Notes: a model not told the origin generated them from the sequence alone. A stretch of DNA of 64,000 nt from Streptomyces spiroverticillatus (GCA_014650415.1 BMUX01000015.1:1-64000); one strand, 5' to 3'. Positions 8,324 through 17,316 are shown, counted from the stretch's first letter. Numbers and translations: made by a program.

Positions 8324-9535
8324 TTGCCCCGCTCACGCGCCCCTCGCCGGATACGCACGGTACGAATCGCCCTCGCCGCTGCCCTGCTCGCCCCGCTCGC
8401 GGTGGCCTGCACCGCGGACCCGGTCCCGGCCACGTCGAACACGGCCAAGGGCGTACCAGCGAAGAACGGCGACCGCCCGGTCACCGTCAAGGTCACCCCC
8501 TCCGGCAAGCGGGCCGAGGCGGGACAGCCGGTGACGGTCACCGCGACCGGCGGCCGTCTCACCTCGGTGACCGTCACCGACGCCAAGGGCACGGAACTCC
8601 CCGGGAAGGTCGCCGCCGACGGCCGCACCTGGACCTCGGCCCGCAAGGCGGCACCCGGCACGACGTACGCGGTGACGGCACAGACCAAGGCGGAAGGCGG
8701 CACCTCCGCCACCGAGCGCAGTTCCTTCACCACCACCCCGGCGGACCAGGTCAACAAGGTCGACTGGCGTCCCGGCAGCGGCACCACGGTCGGTGTCGCC
8801 CAGCCCGTCTCGCTGGTCTTCGACCACCCGGTGAAGAACCGGGCCGAGGTCGAGAAGCAGCTCAAGATCACCACCTCGAACCCCACCGAGGGCTCCTGGG
8901 GCTGGATGCGCGACTACTCCGGCAAGGACCGGGTCGACTGGCGTCCCAAGGACTACTGGAAGCCGGGCACCAAGGTCACCGTCAGCGCCGAACTCAACGG
9001 CACCGCCTCCTCCGCCGGCCGCTGGTTCGTCCGCGACTACACGACGACCTTCACCATCGGCTCCCGGCAGATCGTCAAGGTCGACCTGGACACCCACCAG
9101 CTGACCCTGCTGCGCGACGGCGAGAAGGTCCGCCGCATCCCCGTCTCCGGCGGCACCCCCGGCGGCGACAAGCGCTCCTGGCGGGGGACGGCCGTCCTCA
9201 TGGCCAAGGAGGGCACCATCAACATGAACTCCGAGACGGTCGGCCTCGGCAACGCCTACGACAAGGACGTCGCCTACTCGATGCGGCTGACCTGGTCGGG
9301 CATGTACGCCCACGCCGCCCCGTGGAACGCCCGCTGGTTCGGCAACTCCAACCAGAGCTCGGGCTGCATCGGCATGAGCAACGCCGACGCGTCCTGGTTC
9401 TACGCCCAGGTCCGCCCCGGCGACCCCTTCGAGATCACCGGCAAGGACACCAAGGGCGTCGTCGCCCCGAACAACGGCTTCGGCCAGTGGAACATGTCCT
9501 GGGCCGACTGGCAGGGGACGAGCGCCCTGCGCTGA
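8324..9535 (+). CDS. Lipoprotein L,D-transpeptidase (YkuD domain)
   Basis: About 403 residues from TTG at 8324, which has GGAGG five bases upstream; an ATG at 8282 is in frame but has no such site. The lipobox is LAVAC (Cys29). Two Ig-like modules (about 50-250) precede a YkuD catalytic domain with His330 and Cys348 in SSGCIGMSN. Such enzymes form 3-3 crosslinks in peptidoglycan. The canonical SHGC is SSGC here, as in many actinobacterial Ldt proteins. It is divergent from the FemX-like operon, with 258 bp between for both promoters. Confidence 0.93.
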   Translation: MPRSRAPRRIRTVRIALAAALLAPLAVACTADPVPATSNTAKGVPAKNGDRPVTVKVTPSGKRAEAGQPVTVTATGGRLTSVTVTDAKGTELPGKVAADGRTWTSARKAAPGTTYAVTAQTKAEGGTSATERSSFTTTPADQVNKVDWRPGSGTTVGVAQPVSLVFDHPVKNRAEVEKQLKITTSNPTEGSWGWMRDYSGKDRVDWRPKDYWKPGTKVTVSAELNGTASSAGRWFVRDYTTTFTIGSRQIVKVDLDTHQLTLLRDGEKVRRIPVSGGTPGGDKRSWRGTAVLMAKEGTINMNSETVGLGNAYDKDVAYSMRLTWSGMYAHAAPWNARWFGNSNQSSGCIGMSNADASWFYAQVRPGDPFEITGKDTKGVVAPNNGFGQWNMSWADWQGTSALR

Positions 9536-9599
9536 GGACTGCCCCGGTGGGGGCCCTTCCTCGGGTCAGCCGCAGCCCCGGGTCGGCCGTGGCCCCGGG

Positions 9600-9872
9600 T
9601 CAGCCGCAGCCCCCGCACCCGCCGCAGCCGCCGCAGGAGGACGACGAGTCGCCGTCGGAGGAGTCGTTGTCATGAGCCTCGCTCTGACCGGGCCACCACG
9701 CGGTGGTGCCACCCACCACCGCACCGCCGGCGACCCAGCTGGTCGTGCTGTCCCGGTGCGTCGCGACCGGCGGGCGGCGCGGTGTCTTCCGCCTCCGCGA
9801 CCTCCTGACGAGGGCGACGACGGCCACCAGCAGCGCCACCGACAAGAGCCCGGCGAACCAGCTCCACGTCAC
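9600..9872 (-). CDS. Small membrane protein with a Cys-Gly-rich tail
   Basis: About 90 residues from GTG 9872 (alternative GTG codons up to 9917 exist). One membrane helix (WSWFAGLLSVALLVAVVALV) is followed by a basic cytoplasmic stretch and an Asp/Ser-rich segment. It ends in SSSSCGGCGGCGGCG, four Cys spaced by Gly-Gly. The repeated CxxC pattern could bind metal or form disulfides; nothing else in the gene points to a function. The stop codon lies inside one copy of a 17-bp direct repeat (9563-9579 and 9597-9613). Confidence 0.6.
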   Translation of the reverse strand: MTWSWFAGLLSVALLVAVVALVRRSRRRKTPRRPPVATHRDSTTSWVAGGAVVGGTTAWWPGQSEAHDNDSSDGDSSSSCGGCGGCGGCG

Positions 9873-10011
9873 GGATCCCACCGTCCCTACGGATGCCCCC
9901 GCCGCACGGGGGCGCACCCCGACGGTCCCAGAGGGAGAGGGGCGCGTCCAGAGTCCGGCGCGCCCCCCGCCCGCCTTGAGAGGAACGTCAGCGGGCCACT
10001 CCAGAGGAACG

Positions 10012-10971
10012 TCAGCGGGCCAGCAGCCCCGAGCTGACCCACAGACGGCGGCCCGCGCCGCGCAGGACGCCGATGTCGTCCAGGAAGTCGGTCAGCCGGC
10101 GGGCGCCGTTCTGCATGACCTCCGTACGGTGGCCGCTCGCCTTCACCTGGGCGATCGCCTCGCGCCGGTCGAGCCCCACGTTCTCGTACACCTTCGGATT
10201 GATGAAGCACGTGGAGAAGACCCGCGCGGCCTCCCCGCAGCTCAGCCGGGTGAACTCCTGCTCCCAGCGCGGCGCGGTCACCATCTGGCGCCGCAACTCC
10301 TCACGCGCGTACCGCACATGACGCGCCTCCTCGATGACGTGGATGCGGGTCACGCCGCGCACCAGCGTCTGGATGCGCTCGTCCGGGAAGGTCAGGCGCT
10401 GCATCCAGTCGAGGATCTCCTCGCCGAGGAGGGTCGCGGCGAAGGAGCCGGGGGTCGTCGAGACGGTCTTCAGCACCCGCGCGAGGTTGTGGTAGACGCG
10501 CGGCACGGGGTAGTTGGGGGCCCCGCCCTTCTGGATCATCTTCGCGAACATCATCGAGTGGCGGCACTCGTCCGCGATCTCGGTCAGCGCGTAGCGGACG
10601 TGGTTGCTGGTGACCGACTTGTCGTAGATGTGGCGTACGAGGAGCTGCATGAGGATGATCTCGAACCAGATCCCGAGCGAGGCGATGGCCGCCGCCTCGT
10701 GCCGGGCGAGTTCCATCCGCTGTTCCTCACCCATCTTCTTCCACAACGGGGTGTCGTAGAGGGACACCAGCTCCGGCGGCCAGTACCACTTGCCCTCGTC
10801 GGCGGGGGCGTCCCAGTCGAGTTCCGTGTCCGGGTCGAAGGAGTGCTTGGCCGACGATTCGAGCAGCCGCTCGGCGACCTGCTCGCGGTCCTTGAGCCAC
10901 CCGAGGGCGTCGCGGAGAGCGGTGAAGTCGGTCTCGGTCGGCTCGGTGTTCCTTGCCGGGGCGGTCGTCAT
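10012..10971 (-). CDS. AurF-family diiron oxygenase
   Basis: 319 residues of an all-helical ferritin-like protein matching the AurF/PF11583 family (p-aminobenzoate N-oxygenase). Iron-ligand motifs include RHEAAAIAS, ADECRHSMMF, GEEILDW and VIEEARHVRYAREE. AurF oxidises aryl amines, but chromosomal Streptomyces homologues such as this one have no settled substrate. It is divergent from a second ferritin-like gene across a 225-bp region, which suggests linked regulation. Confidence 0.85.
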   Translation of the reverse strand: MTTAPARNTEPTETDFTALRDALGWLKDREQVAERLLESSAKHSFDPDTELDWDAPADEGKWYWPPELVSLYDTPLWKKMGEEQRMELARHEAAAIASLGIWFEIILMQLLVRHIYDKSVTSNHVRYALTEIADECRHSMMFAKMIQKGGAPNYPVPRVYHNLARVLKTVSTTPGSFAATLLGEEILDWMQRLTFPDERIQTLVRGVTRIHVIEEARHVRYAREELRRQMVTAPRWEQEFTRLSCGEAARVFSTCFINPKVYENVGLDRREAIAQVKASGHRTEVMQNGARRLTDFLDDIGVLRGAGRRLWVSSGLLAR

Positions 10972-11196
10972 GGTCGGAGCACCTCGTGGTTGGGGTTACC
11001 GGGGGTCACTTGTTATGAGACTCCTTGTCAGCAAGGGCGTCAATCCCTTGCGCACCACTTGTTGGTGCCGTGCCGACGGCTTGTTGAAGGGCTTGTTGAC
11101 CGTGCGTCTGCCCACGTGTGAGCCTGCGAACTAAGCGATTGCATACGTCTGTTGGTCGTCCGGCGGCCGCCCGCCGGAGCTGCGAAGGGACCGCGC
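10972..11196. promoter_or_regulatory. Divergent promoter region with repeated CTTGTT motifs
   Basis: This 225-bp stretch drives both ferritin-like genes. CTTGTT or CTTGTC occurs in the same orientation at 11009, 11024, 11058, 11080 and 11092. A TTGACG hexamer on the minus strand near 11040 could be a -35 box for the AurF-like gene. The clustered hexamers look like binding sites of one regulator, but this is inferred from pattern only. Confidence 0.4.
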
Positions 11197-12309
11197 ATGT
11201 CCACGCACGAGCTCTACACCAACCCCCCGTCCGAGCCGGTCTGGCAGGTGCCCGCCACCGGAAAGGCCCGCTTCTCCTGGGAGTACGACGAGGGGCGCGA
11301 GCGTCTCCTGGCCCTCTACCAGAAGGGCAAGGACAAGCAGTGGGACGGCGCCACCCGCATCGACTGGTCCCTCGAAGTCGACCCGATGGACCCCCTCGGC
11401 ACCCCCGACGAGTCCATGAACCTCTACGGCACCCGCTACTGGGACCGCATGACCGACAAGGACAAGGGCGACCTGCGCCGCCACTACACGGCCTGGCAGT
11501 TCAGCCAATTTCTCCACGGCGAGCAGGGCGCCATGGTCTGCGCCGCCCGCATCGTCGAATCCGTCCCCGACCTGGACGCGAAGTTCTACTCCGCCACCCA
11601 GACCATGGACGAGGCCCGTCACGCCGAGATCTACTCCCGCTTCCTGCACGAGAAGATCGGCATGCTCTACCCCGTCAACGACAGCCTCCAGGGCCTGCTC
11701 GGCGACACCCTGCGCGACTCCCGCTGGGACATGCCCTACCTCGGCATGCAGGTCCTCATCGAGGGCCTCGCCCTCGCCGCCTTCGGCATGATCCGCGACA
11801 CGACCACCAAGCCCCTCCCGAAACAGATCCTCGCGTACGTCATGCAGGACGAGGCCCGGCACGTCGCCTTCGGCCGCATGGCCCTGCGCGACTACTACAA
11901 GCAGCTCTCCGACGCCGAACGCAAGGAGCGCGAGGAGTTCGTCATCGAGGGCTGCTACCTGATGCGCGACCGCCTGCGCGGCGTCGAGGTCCTCGAAAAC
12001 TTCGGCATCCCCAAGCAGGAGGCCCAGGAACTCAGCGAACAGTCCGAATTCCTGCACCTCTTCCGCAAGCTGCTCTTCTCACGCATCGTCCCGTGCGTCA
12101 AGGACATCGGCCTGTGGGGCGAACGCCTCCAGAAGGCGTACGTCGACATGGGCGTCTTCGAGCTCGGCGACTCCAACCTGGACCTCCTGATGACCCAGGA
12201 CGAGGAGATCGCCGAGCAGTTGGACCGGGAGCGCTTCGCGGCGGAGGAGGCGGAGAGGGTCGCGGAGGTCCGGGATGCGATCGCGGACGGCGCGGACGGT
12301 CGGGTGTAG
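11197..12309 (+). CDS. Ferritin-like diiron protein
   Basis: 370 residues from ATG 11197 with GAAGGGA upstream. It is an all-helical fold with diiron-type ligands: FLHGEQGAMV, MDEARHAEIYSRF, LIEGLALAAF and QDEARHVAFGRM, the duplicated E...ExxH pattern of ribonucleotide-reductase/ferritin-like oxidases. It is a conserved Streptomyces protein. It may work with the divergent AurF-like oxygenase, since both would need iron and reductant. The substrate is unknown. Confidence 0.8.
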   Translation: MSTHELYTNPPSEPVWQVPATGKARFSWEYDEGRERLLALYQKGKDKQWDGATRIDWSLEVDPMDPLGTPDESMNLYGTRYWDRMTDKDKGDLRRHYTAWQFSQFLHGEQGAMVCAARIVESVPDLDAKFYSATQTMDEARHAEIYSRFLHEKIGMLYPVNDSLQGLLGDTLRDSRWDMPYLGMQVLIEGLALAAFGMIRDTTTKPLPKQILAYVMQDEARHVAFGRMALRDYYKQLSDAERKEREEFVIEGCYLMRDRLRGVEVLENFGIPKQEAQELSEQSEFLHLFRKLLFSRIVPCVKDIGLWGERLQKAYVDMGVFELGDSNLDLLMTQDEEIAEQLDRERFAAEEAERVAEVRDAIADGADGRV

Positions 12310-12330
12310 CCCGGGCGGCGGGTGGGGGGC

Positions 12331-13050
12331 TCAGCCTTCCGTACGGAATTCCGCCCAGACCGTACGCCCGCCGGGCACCCGGCGCTCGCCCCACCGGTCG
12401 GCCAGCGCCTCGGTGATGAGCAGGCCGCGGCCGTGTTCCTGCTCCGGGCCGGATTCCGTCCGTACGGAGACGAGTGCGTCGGCGTCCCGCCCTTCGTCGG
12501 TCACGCCGACGGTCAGGAGCCCGGCGGCTGCGCTCAACGCCACGACGACCTCCCAACTGTCGCCGTGTTCGAGTGCGTTGGCGGCCAGCTCGCCGGTCAC
12601 CGTCTCCAGTGAGTCCACGAGGCCGGGCGGTGCGCCCCAGGCCCGGGCGGCTGTTGTCACGTGGTGCCGGGCGGCGGGGGCGGAGGCGAGGTCCGTGCCG
12701 GGAAGGGCGAGGAGGGTCAGCCGGTCCGGCGAGTTCTGGTGTGCGGTGCGGGCGGCGGCGAGGAGAGGGCTCTGCGGTTCGTCCAGCCGTAGCCGGCGGC
12801 ACTCGGCGATGTGGAGGGTGTCGCGCAGGGCATCGGTCAACTGATGGGCGAGCGTGGCGTGTTCGTCGCTGCCGAGCCACTCGCCGCCGAGGGCCTCCTC
12901 CGACTACCGGAGGAGCTTGTCGGCGAGTCCGAGCTGAAGGGCTTCGATCCGGTCGGCGTGGCGGGTCGCGGGGCCGAAGCCGTCGGTGGAGAGGTGGCAG
13001 GGCTGTCCGGCCTCGCCGGTCCAGGGGAGGGGGCGGTAGGGGTGGCTCAT
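12331..13050 (-). pseudogene. RsbW-like ATP-binding regulator interrupted by in-frame TAG
   Basis: From ATG 13050 the frame reads MSHPYRPLPWTGEAGQPC..., ends at TAG 12904-12906, and continues without a frame change to 12331. The upstream part (48 residues) matches a small protein usually found beside XRE/DUF397 genes. The downstream part has a GHKL ATPase domain: ETVTGELAANALEHG, VGVTDEGRD and HGRGLLITEALADRWG. Such proteins act as anti-sigma kinases. A TTG at 12840 could restart translation but has no ribosome site. Either a nonsense mutation split one gene, or the ATPase part is expressed alone. Confidence 0.65.
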
Positions 13051-13093
13051 CGGGCCTCCAGTCGCGTGCCGGATGTTCGTTGAGCAACGTCCC

Positions 13094-13106
13094 ATTGAAT
13101 TTCAAT
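13094..13106. promoter_or_regulatory. Palindrome ATTGAA-T-TTCAAT in the divergent promoter
   Basis: A perfect 6-1-6 inverted repeat sits 44 bp upstream of the interrupted ATPase gene and about 145 bp upstream of the XRE regulator. It is AT-rich in a GC-rich context and could be the operator of the XRE protein. The 202-bp region (13051-13252) also holds ACCCCTAAAGGGT near 13132. No experimental support is visible. Confidence 0.35.
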
Positions 13107-13252
13107 CGTCGATACCCGTACCGCTGCTATTACCCCTAAAGGGTGAACGGTTGCCAGCGTGAACGACTCCGCTCAACTGCCGCGTACCCTCGGCGTGTTG
13201 ATCGCACCACTGGGCAGACCAGTGAGGGGAAGGGCGAGCGAAGGAGGAGGCC

Positions 13253-14131
13253 GTGACCACACGGGGTTCGGCGGGACCGGCCGGACGGATGCAGATTGCT
13301 CGCGGCCTGAAGGAACTCCGTACCCGCAGCGGACTCACGCAGTCCGAAGTGGCCAAGCGGGCGAGTATGTCGGTCGGGACCGTCAACCGGTACGAGACGT
13401 GGCAGGACCGCGCCAAGCTCAGGGTGCCCACGATCCGTGCGCTCGCGGACGCCTGTGGGGCTTCGGGGGCGGAGCGGGAGGCGCTGAGTGATCTGGTCCG
13501 CAACCTGGAGAACGGTTGGTGGATGGACCACCCGGCCGTGCCCGAGGTGATGGACCCGCTGATGTCCTTCGAGGCCGTCGCCGCGTACGAACATGTCTAC
13601 GCCAATGCCCTCGTCCCGGGACTGTTGCAGACTCCGGCCTACGCGCTCGCGCTCTACCAGACCCGGGACGTGCGTGAAGAGCCCGACGTGATCGAGAGCA
13701 AGGTGGATGCGCGCGTCAAGAGGCAGGCGATCCTGGACCGTTCACCCGCTCTGCACCTGTGGGTCGTTCTGGACGAAGCGGTCCTTCGCCGGTCCGTCGG
13801 CGGGCCGGAAGTGATGGCCGAGCAGATCGACCACTTGCACAGCATGGCCCAGCGCCCCCATGTGGACGTTCAGGTACTCCAGTTCACGCTGGGCGCCCAC
13901 GCTGCGGGCTCCGGCGGACACTTCGTGATCCTGGGCAGAGAGGGCGAGGGATCTCCGCTCGACAGCATGAACGTGGTCTATCTCGAACTCCACCGGCGTG
14001 GGCTCTACCTCGACGCCCCCGGCGAGGTCCAGGGCTACAAGCTCATGTTTGACTACCTGCGTTCCCAGGCGGCCGATACCGCGGCGAGTTTGAAACTGCT
14101 GGCCGCAGCACGACAGGAGTTCACCCGATGA
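13253..14131 (+). CDS. XRE-family regulator with DUF5753
   Basis: 292 residues from GTG 13253, preceded by AAGGAGGAGG. The helix-turn-helix is at about residues 13-70 (LRTRSGLTQSEVAKRASMSV). The remainder is the DUF5753 domain, recognisable by ANALVPGLLQTPAYA, LDEAVLRR and HVDVQVLQF. These Streptomyces regulators are typically co-transcribed with a DUF397 protein and linked to an RsbW-like ATPase, as here; several affect development or antibiotic production. Confidence 0.93.
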   Translation: MTTRGSAGPAGRMQIARGLKELRTRSGLTQSEVAKRASMSVGTVNRYETWQDRAKLRVPTIRALADACGASGAEREALSDLVRNLENGWWMDHPAVPEVMDPLMSFEAVAAYEHVYANALVPGLLQTPAYALALYQTRDVREEPDVIESKVDARVKRQAILDRSPALHLWVVLDEAVLRRSVGGPEVMAEQIDHLHSMAQRPHVDVQVLQFTLGAHAAGSGGHFVILGREGEGSPLDSMNVVYLELHRRGLYLDAPGEVQGYKLMFDYLRSQAADTAASLKLLAAARQEFTR

Positions 14132-14343
14132 AGAGCACCCCCACTTCGCCTGCGGGCTGGTTGAAGAGCAGCTACAGCGCCGCCGACAATGAGTGCGTCG
14201 AGGTGGCCCTCGGGGGTGACGCGGCCGGCGTTCGGGACTCCAAGTGGGGCAAGGGGCCCGAACTGGCCCTGTCCACGGCGGCCTTCTCCGACTTTCTTGC
14301 CGGAATCAAGGCGGGGAGTCTGGGCGGGGTCTCAGCACGCTGA
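14128..14343 (+). CDS. DUF397 small regulatory partner protein
   Basis: 71 residues with an ATG overlapping the XRE stop (ATGA). The family pattern is clear: WLKSSYSAADNECVEVAL, GVRDSKWGKGPELALSTAAFSDFLAGI. BldB-like DUF397 proteins work with the adjacent XRE regulator, probably by direct binding. This makes a standard two-gene unit. Confidence 0.92.
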   Translation: MKSTPTSPAGWLKSSYSAADNECVEVALGGDAAGVRDSKWGKGPELALSTAAFSDFLAGIKAGSLGGVSAR

Positions 14344-14433
14344 ATCCGAGCTTCGGGTGGCGTAGGGCCGGGGGTTGCTTGCCCGGATCGGGTGTTGGTG
14401 GGGCCGTCCTCTTCACCGGAGTGTGGCGCTTCC

Positions 14434-14511
14434 GGGGAGCCCGTCAAGGGCGCTCCTGCGTCGCGTCGGCTGCGCCGATGTCGCATGCGCTCCACCCTTG
14501 ACGGGCTCCCC
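14434..14511. repeat. Stem-loop repeat with 17-bp perfect arms
   Basis: GGGGAGCCCGTCAAGGG at 14434-14450 pairs exactly with its complement at 14495-14511. The 44-nt loop contains a smaller dyad (TCGGC-TGC-GCCGA) and a GAGCGCATGCGACATC-like stretch on the other strand. The structure resembles intergenic palindromic repeats dispersed in Streptomyces genomes. It lies about 90 bp after the DUF397 stop and could also end transcription. Confidence 0.6.
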
Positions 14512-14860
14512 TCCAGCGCTGGTTTCGTTTTGCGGAGGACGGCCAAGAAATGGCCCCGGGGGAGGCCGGGAAGTGGCCGCGCGCCGTTGCCGGGCGGCGG
14601 GTTGATGGGTGGGGGCGCCGGGAAGTTGTCGGGCTCGTCCCGGGTTCCGTTGCTGGGTGGGTGGGGGTGTCGTTCGTGGTGACGGGTGCGTTCGGCCGGT
14701 CGCGTTGGCAGGGGGCGCCTACCTCAATGGGGCTGTCGGCGTGGGCTCGGCGGCCGGTCGTGCGTGATGGGTTGTGGTTCAAGCCCGTGGCCGAGGTGGT
14801 CGGGTGGAAGAGGAGGGGTGGGGCTGGAGCGCGCCGCGCGAGCGAGAAGGGTGCCTGAAA

Positions 14861-14892
14861 AGTGGGACACTTTCCCCGGATTTTGTCCCACT
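14861..14892. promoter_or_regulatory. Dyad AGTGGGACA-N14-TGTCCCACT
   Basis: A perfect 9-bp inverted repeat with a T-rich spacer lies 150 bp upstream of the ADP-ribosylglycohydrolase gene. It could be an operator or a weak stem-loop. No T tract follows, so a terminator is less likely. Confidence 0.35.
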
Positions 14893-15044
14893 CGCGCCGG
14901 CTCATCGCCTCGGCACTGGTCTCCGGCGGGTACGGGGGTGGACGGGGCCGCTTCACCGGTCTCGCCTCGGGGTACGGATGGCGGTCTCGTTTCGGGGGCC
15001 GGAATGGTGTGCGCCTCCTTGTCGCGGCGGGCACGATGCTCTGC

Positions 15045-15953
15045 ATGGACACATCCAGCACTCCTCCCGAGAGCCGCCGCGCCGCCCGCCGCAGCCTCGA
15101 AGCCCTCGCGCTCGGTGACGCCTTCGGGGAACGCTGGTTCCCCCTCTTCCGCTTCCGCGAGGGCCTGGTCCCGGACAAGGCGTACGAGGACGTCCGCGCC
15201 CGGCGGCTCCCGGACGGCCCCGTCTGGCACTGGACCGACGACACGGCGATGGCCCTCGCTCTGCACCTGGTGCTCACCCAGCACGGCCACGTCGACCAGG
15301 ACCGCCTGGCCGCCTGCTTCGCCCTCACCTTCGACGCGGACCAGGGCCGGGGCTACGGCCACGGCATGCACGTCCTGCTCCCGGAGCTGCTGGTCCACCC
15401 GGGCGACTGGCGCACGCTCGCGCCGACGCTCTTCGAGGGCGGCAGTCTGGGCAACGGGGCGGCGATGCGGGTGGCGCCGCTGGGGGCCTGGTTCGCGTAC
15501 GACCTCGAACTGGCCTCCGCCCAGGCCCAGTTGTCGGCGGAGGTCACGCATGCGCATCCGCAGGGCGTGGCCGGCGCGGTGGCGGTCGCCGTCGCGGCGG
15601 CCCTGTCGGTACGGGGTGAACTGACGCTCGCGGAGGTCGCGGCCCGGACCCCGGCGGGCCCGGTCCGCGACGGCCTGCTGAAGGCCGCCGCCCTCCCCTT
15701 CACCACCGAACCCTGGAAGGCCGCCGACCTGCTCGGCAACGGTCAGCACATCCGCGCCGACGACACGGTCCCTTTCGCGGTCTGGACGGCCGCGCGGCAC
15801 CCCGCCTCGCTGGAGGACGCCCTGTGGGCCACGGCGGAGGGCTTCGGCGACGTCGACACGACCTGCGCGATCACGGGCGGAATCGTGGGGGCGCGGGTCG
15901 GGGTGGAGGGGATGCCGGGGGAGTGGCTGGAGCGGAGGGAGGGGCTGGGGTGA
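15045..15953 (+). CDS. ADP-ribosylglycohydrolase family protein
   Basis: 302 residues from ATG 15045 (an ATG at 15036 is equally possible; the open frame extends back to 14862 without support). Metal-binding signatures of the DraG/ARH family are present: HWTDDTAMALAL near residue 60, GSLGNGAAMRVAPLGAW in the middle, and GDVDTTCAITGGIVGAR near the C-terminus. These enzymes remove ADP-ribose from proteins or nucleic acids. It stands alone, with no ADP-ribosyltransferase or immunity partner nearby. Confidence 0.88.
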   Translation: MDTSSTPPESRRAARRSLEALALGDAFGERWFPLFRFREGLVPDKAYEDVRARRLPDGPVWHWTDDTAMALALHLVLTQHGHVDQDRLAACFALTFDADQGRGYGHGMHVLLPELLVHPGDWRTLAPTLFEGGSLGNGAAMRVAPLGAWFAYDLELASAQAQLSAEVTHAHPQGVAGAVAVAVAAALSVRGELTLAEVAARTPAGPVRDGLLKAAALPFTTEPWKAADLLGNGQHIRADDTVPFAVWTAARHPASLEDALWATAEGFGDVDTTCAITGGIVGARVGVEGMPGEWLERREGLG

Positions 15954-16061
15954 GGGCCGACTGTCAATGCTGAACCGCCACTCACACGTACGAGGGGCGG
16001 TTCGGCAATCACTCTGGGTACGCTTCCCGTGTCAGTGAGACTCCGCCCCATGGGAGCAATC

Positions 16062-16661
16062 ATGAGCGCCGCACGCGAGTACGGGCTGGACGAGAGTCAC
16101 GAGTGGGTCCGTCCGCCTGTCGGCGGGTGGACGGCTGACGACCTCGACCGGCTTCCGAATCTTCCTCCGCACACGGAGCTGATCGACGGGAGCCTCGTTT
16201 TCATGAGTCCGCAGACCTTCTTCCACATGGCTACTCTGCGCCTGCTGGAGAACGCCCTGTGGAGCCAGGCCCCGGAGGACTGGCGCGTCGTACGTGAAAT
16301 GACCACCAAGCTGGCCAAGCGCGATCGACCGGAGCCCGATCTCATGCTGGTGCGGGAAGAGGCCCTTACCGGGCCGTCGCAAACCTGGTATGCCCCGGAG
16401 GATCTTCTCCTGGCTGTCGAGATCGTCTCCGAGGAATCCACGGAGCGCGACCGCGAAACCAAACCCCGCAAGTACGCCAAGGCGGGCATTCCCCACTTCT
16501 GGCGCGTCGAGGAGAACCACGGCCTGCCCGTCGTCTACGTCTACGAACTCGACCCGGCGACACAGGAGTACGTCGCGACAGGCATCTTCCACGACCGCCT
16601 CAAGCTCTCCGTCCCCTTCCCGATCGACATCGACCTGACGGCGGTCAACCGCCGTCGCTGA
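16062..16661 (+). CDS. Uma2-family (DUF820) putative endonuclease
   Basis: 199 residues from ATG 16062, with GGGAG upstream; in-frame ATGs at 16029 and 16050 are possible. The restriction-endonuclease-like core is visible as PEPDLMLV...LLLAVEIVSEES...RKYAKAGIPHFW, giving the Asp, Glu and Lys of a PD-(D/E)xK site. Uma2 proteins are numerous in Streptomyces and their role is unknown. Confidence 0.88.
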   Translation: MSAAREYGLDESHEWVRPPVGGWTADDLDRLPNLPPHTELIDGSLVFMSPQTFFHMATLRLLENALWSQAPEDWRVVREMTTKLAKRDRPEPDLMLVREEALTGPSQTWYAPEDLLLAVEIVSEESTERDRETKPRKYAKAGIPHFWRVEENHGLPVVYVYELDPATQEYVATGIFHDRLKLSVPFPIDIDLTAVNRRR

Positions 16662-16677
16662 GCCGTGTCCGTGCGTG

Positions 16678-17316
16678 TCACTCGGAAGCGGCCAAGCGCA
16701 GGCCGAGGCCTACGATCACGGTGCCCGTGATGCGATCGAGCACTCGCCGCGCGGCGGGGCGCTGGAGTTGGCCGCGCAAGGTGCGCGCCAGTGCGATCAG
16801 CGCGGTCGACCAGACCAGTCCCAGCAGGATGTGTACGCAGGCCAGCAGCACCCCGGTGGTGAACTGCGGGGCGCCGGCCGGGATGAACTGCGGAAGGACC
16901 GCGACGTAGAAGACTCCGACCTTCGGGTTGAGGAGATTGGTGACCAGCCCCTGACGCCAGCCGGGGAACATGCCGTCCCCGACGGGCTGATCAGCGTCGG
17001 CACCCTCGGCCTGACCGCCCGAGCGGCGCAACGTGTCCCACACCATCCGCCCGCCCAGCCACACGAGATAGGCGACGCCCGCCCAGCGCAGTGCCTCGTA
17101 CGCCAGCTGGGAGGCGGTCAGCAGCGCCGTGAGCCCGAGCGAGGTGAGAGCGCCCCACAGCAGCGTTCCCGTTTGGATCCCCAGGACCACGCCCCAGGCG
17201 CGCCGACGACGCCCGAGTGCCGCAGTGCGCAGGACGAGTGCGGTGTCGATGCCGGGTGTGATGGTGAGCAGCCCCACGACGAGCACGAAGGACCACAGTG
17301 CGGTACCCATTTCCAT
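16678..17316 (-). CDS. LysE-family amino acid/metabolite exporter
   Basis: 212 residues with about six membrane helices. The hallmark N-terminal LTITPGIDTALVLRTAALGRRR and the inner NLLNPKVGVFYVAVLPQF are those of LysE/RhtB translocators, which export amino acids or their analogues. The gene converges on the Uma2 gene with 16 bp between stops. Confidence 0.92.
   Translation of the reverse strand: MEMGTALWSFVLVVGLLTITPGIDTALVLRTAALGRRRRAWGVVLGIQTGTLLWGALTSLGLTALLTASQLAYEALRWAGVAYLVWLGGRMVWDTLRRSGGQAEGADADQPVGDGMFPGWRQGLVTNLLNPKVGVFYVAVLPQFIPAGAPQFTTGVLLACVHILLGLVWSTALIALARTLRGQLQRPAARRVLDRITGTVIVGLGLRLAASE

Larger units (their letters stand above)
14344..15044. other. 701-bp intergenic region with inverted repeats
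   Basis: I see no credible gene here: open frames on either strand lack family similarity or ribosome sites. The stretch holds a large stem-loop repeat (14434-14511) and a 9-bp dyad (14861-14892). It is somewhat richer in G on the plus strand than the coding parts. Confidence 0.5.

Noticed and set aside
12904..12906. TAG as pyrrolysine or selenocysteine-like recoding
   Set aside because: No recoding machinery or structural signal is visible, and a nonsense mutation or reinitiation is simpler.
14444..15328. A minus-strand frame of 294 residues in the gene-poor region
   Set aside because: It overlaps the ADP-ribosylglycohydrolase start antisense, has no recognisable domain and is Arg/Ser/Pro-rich.
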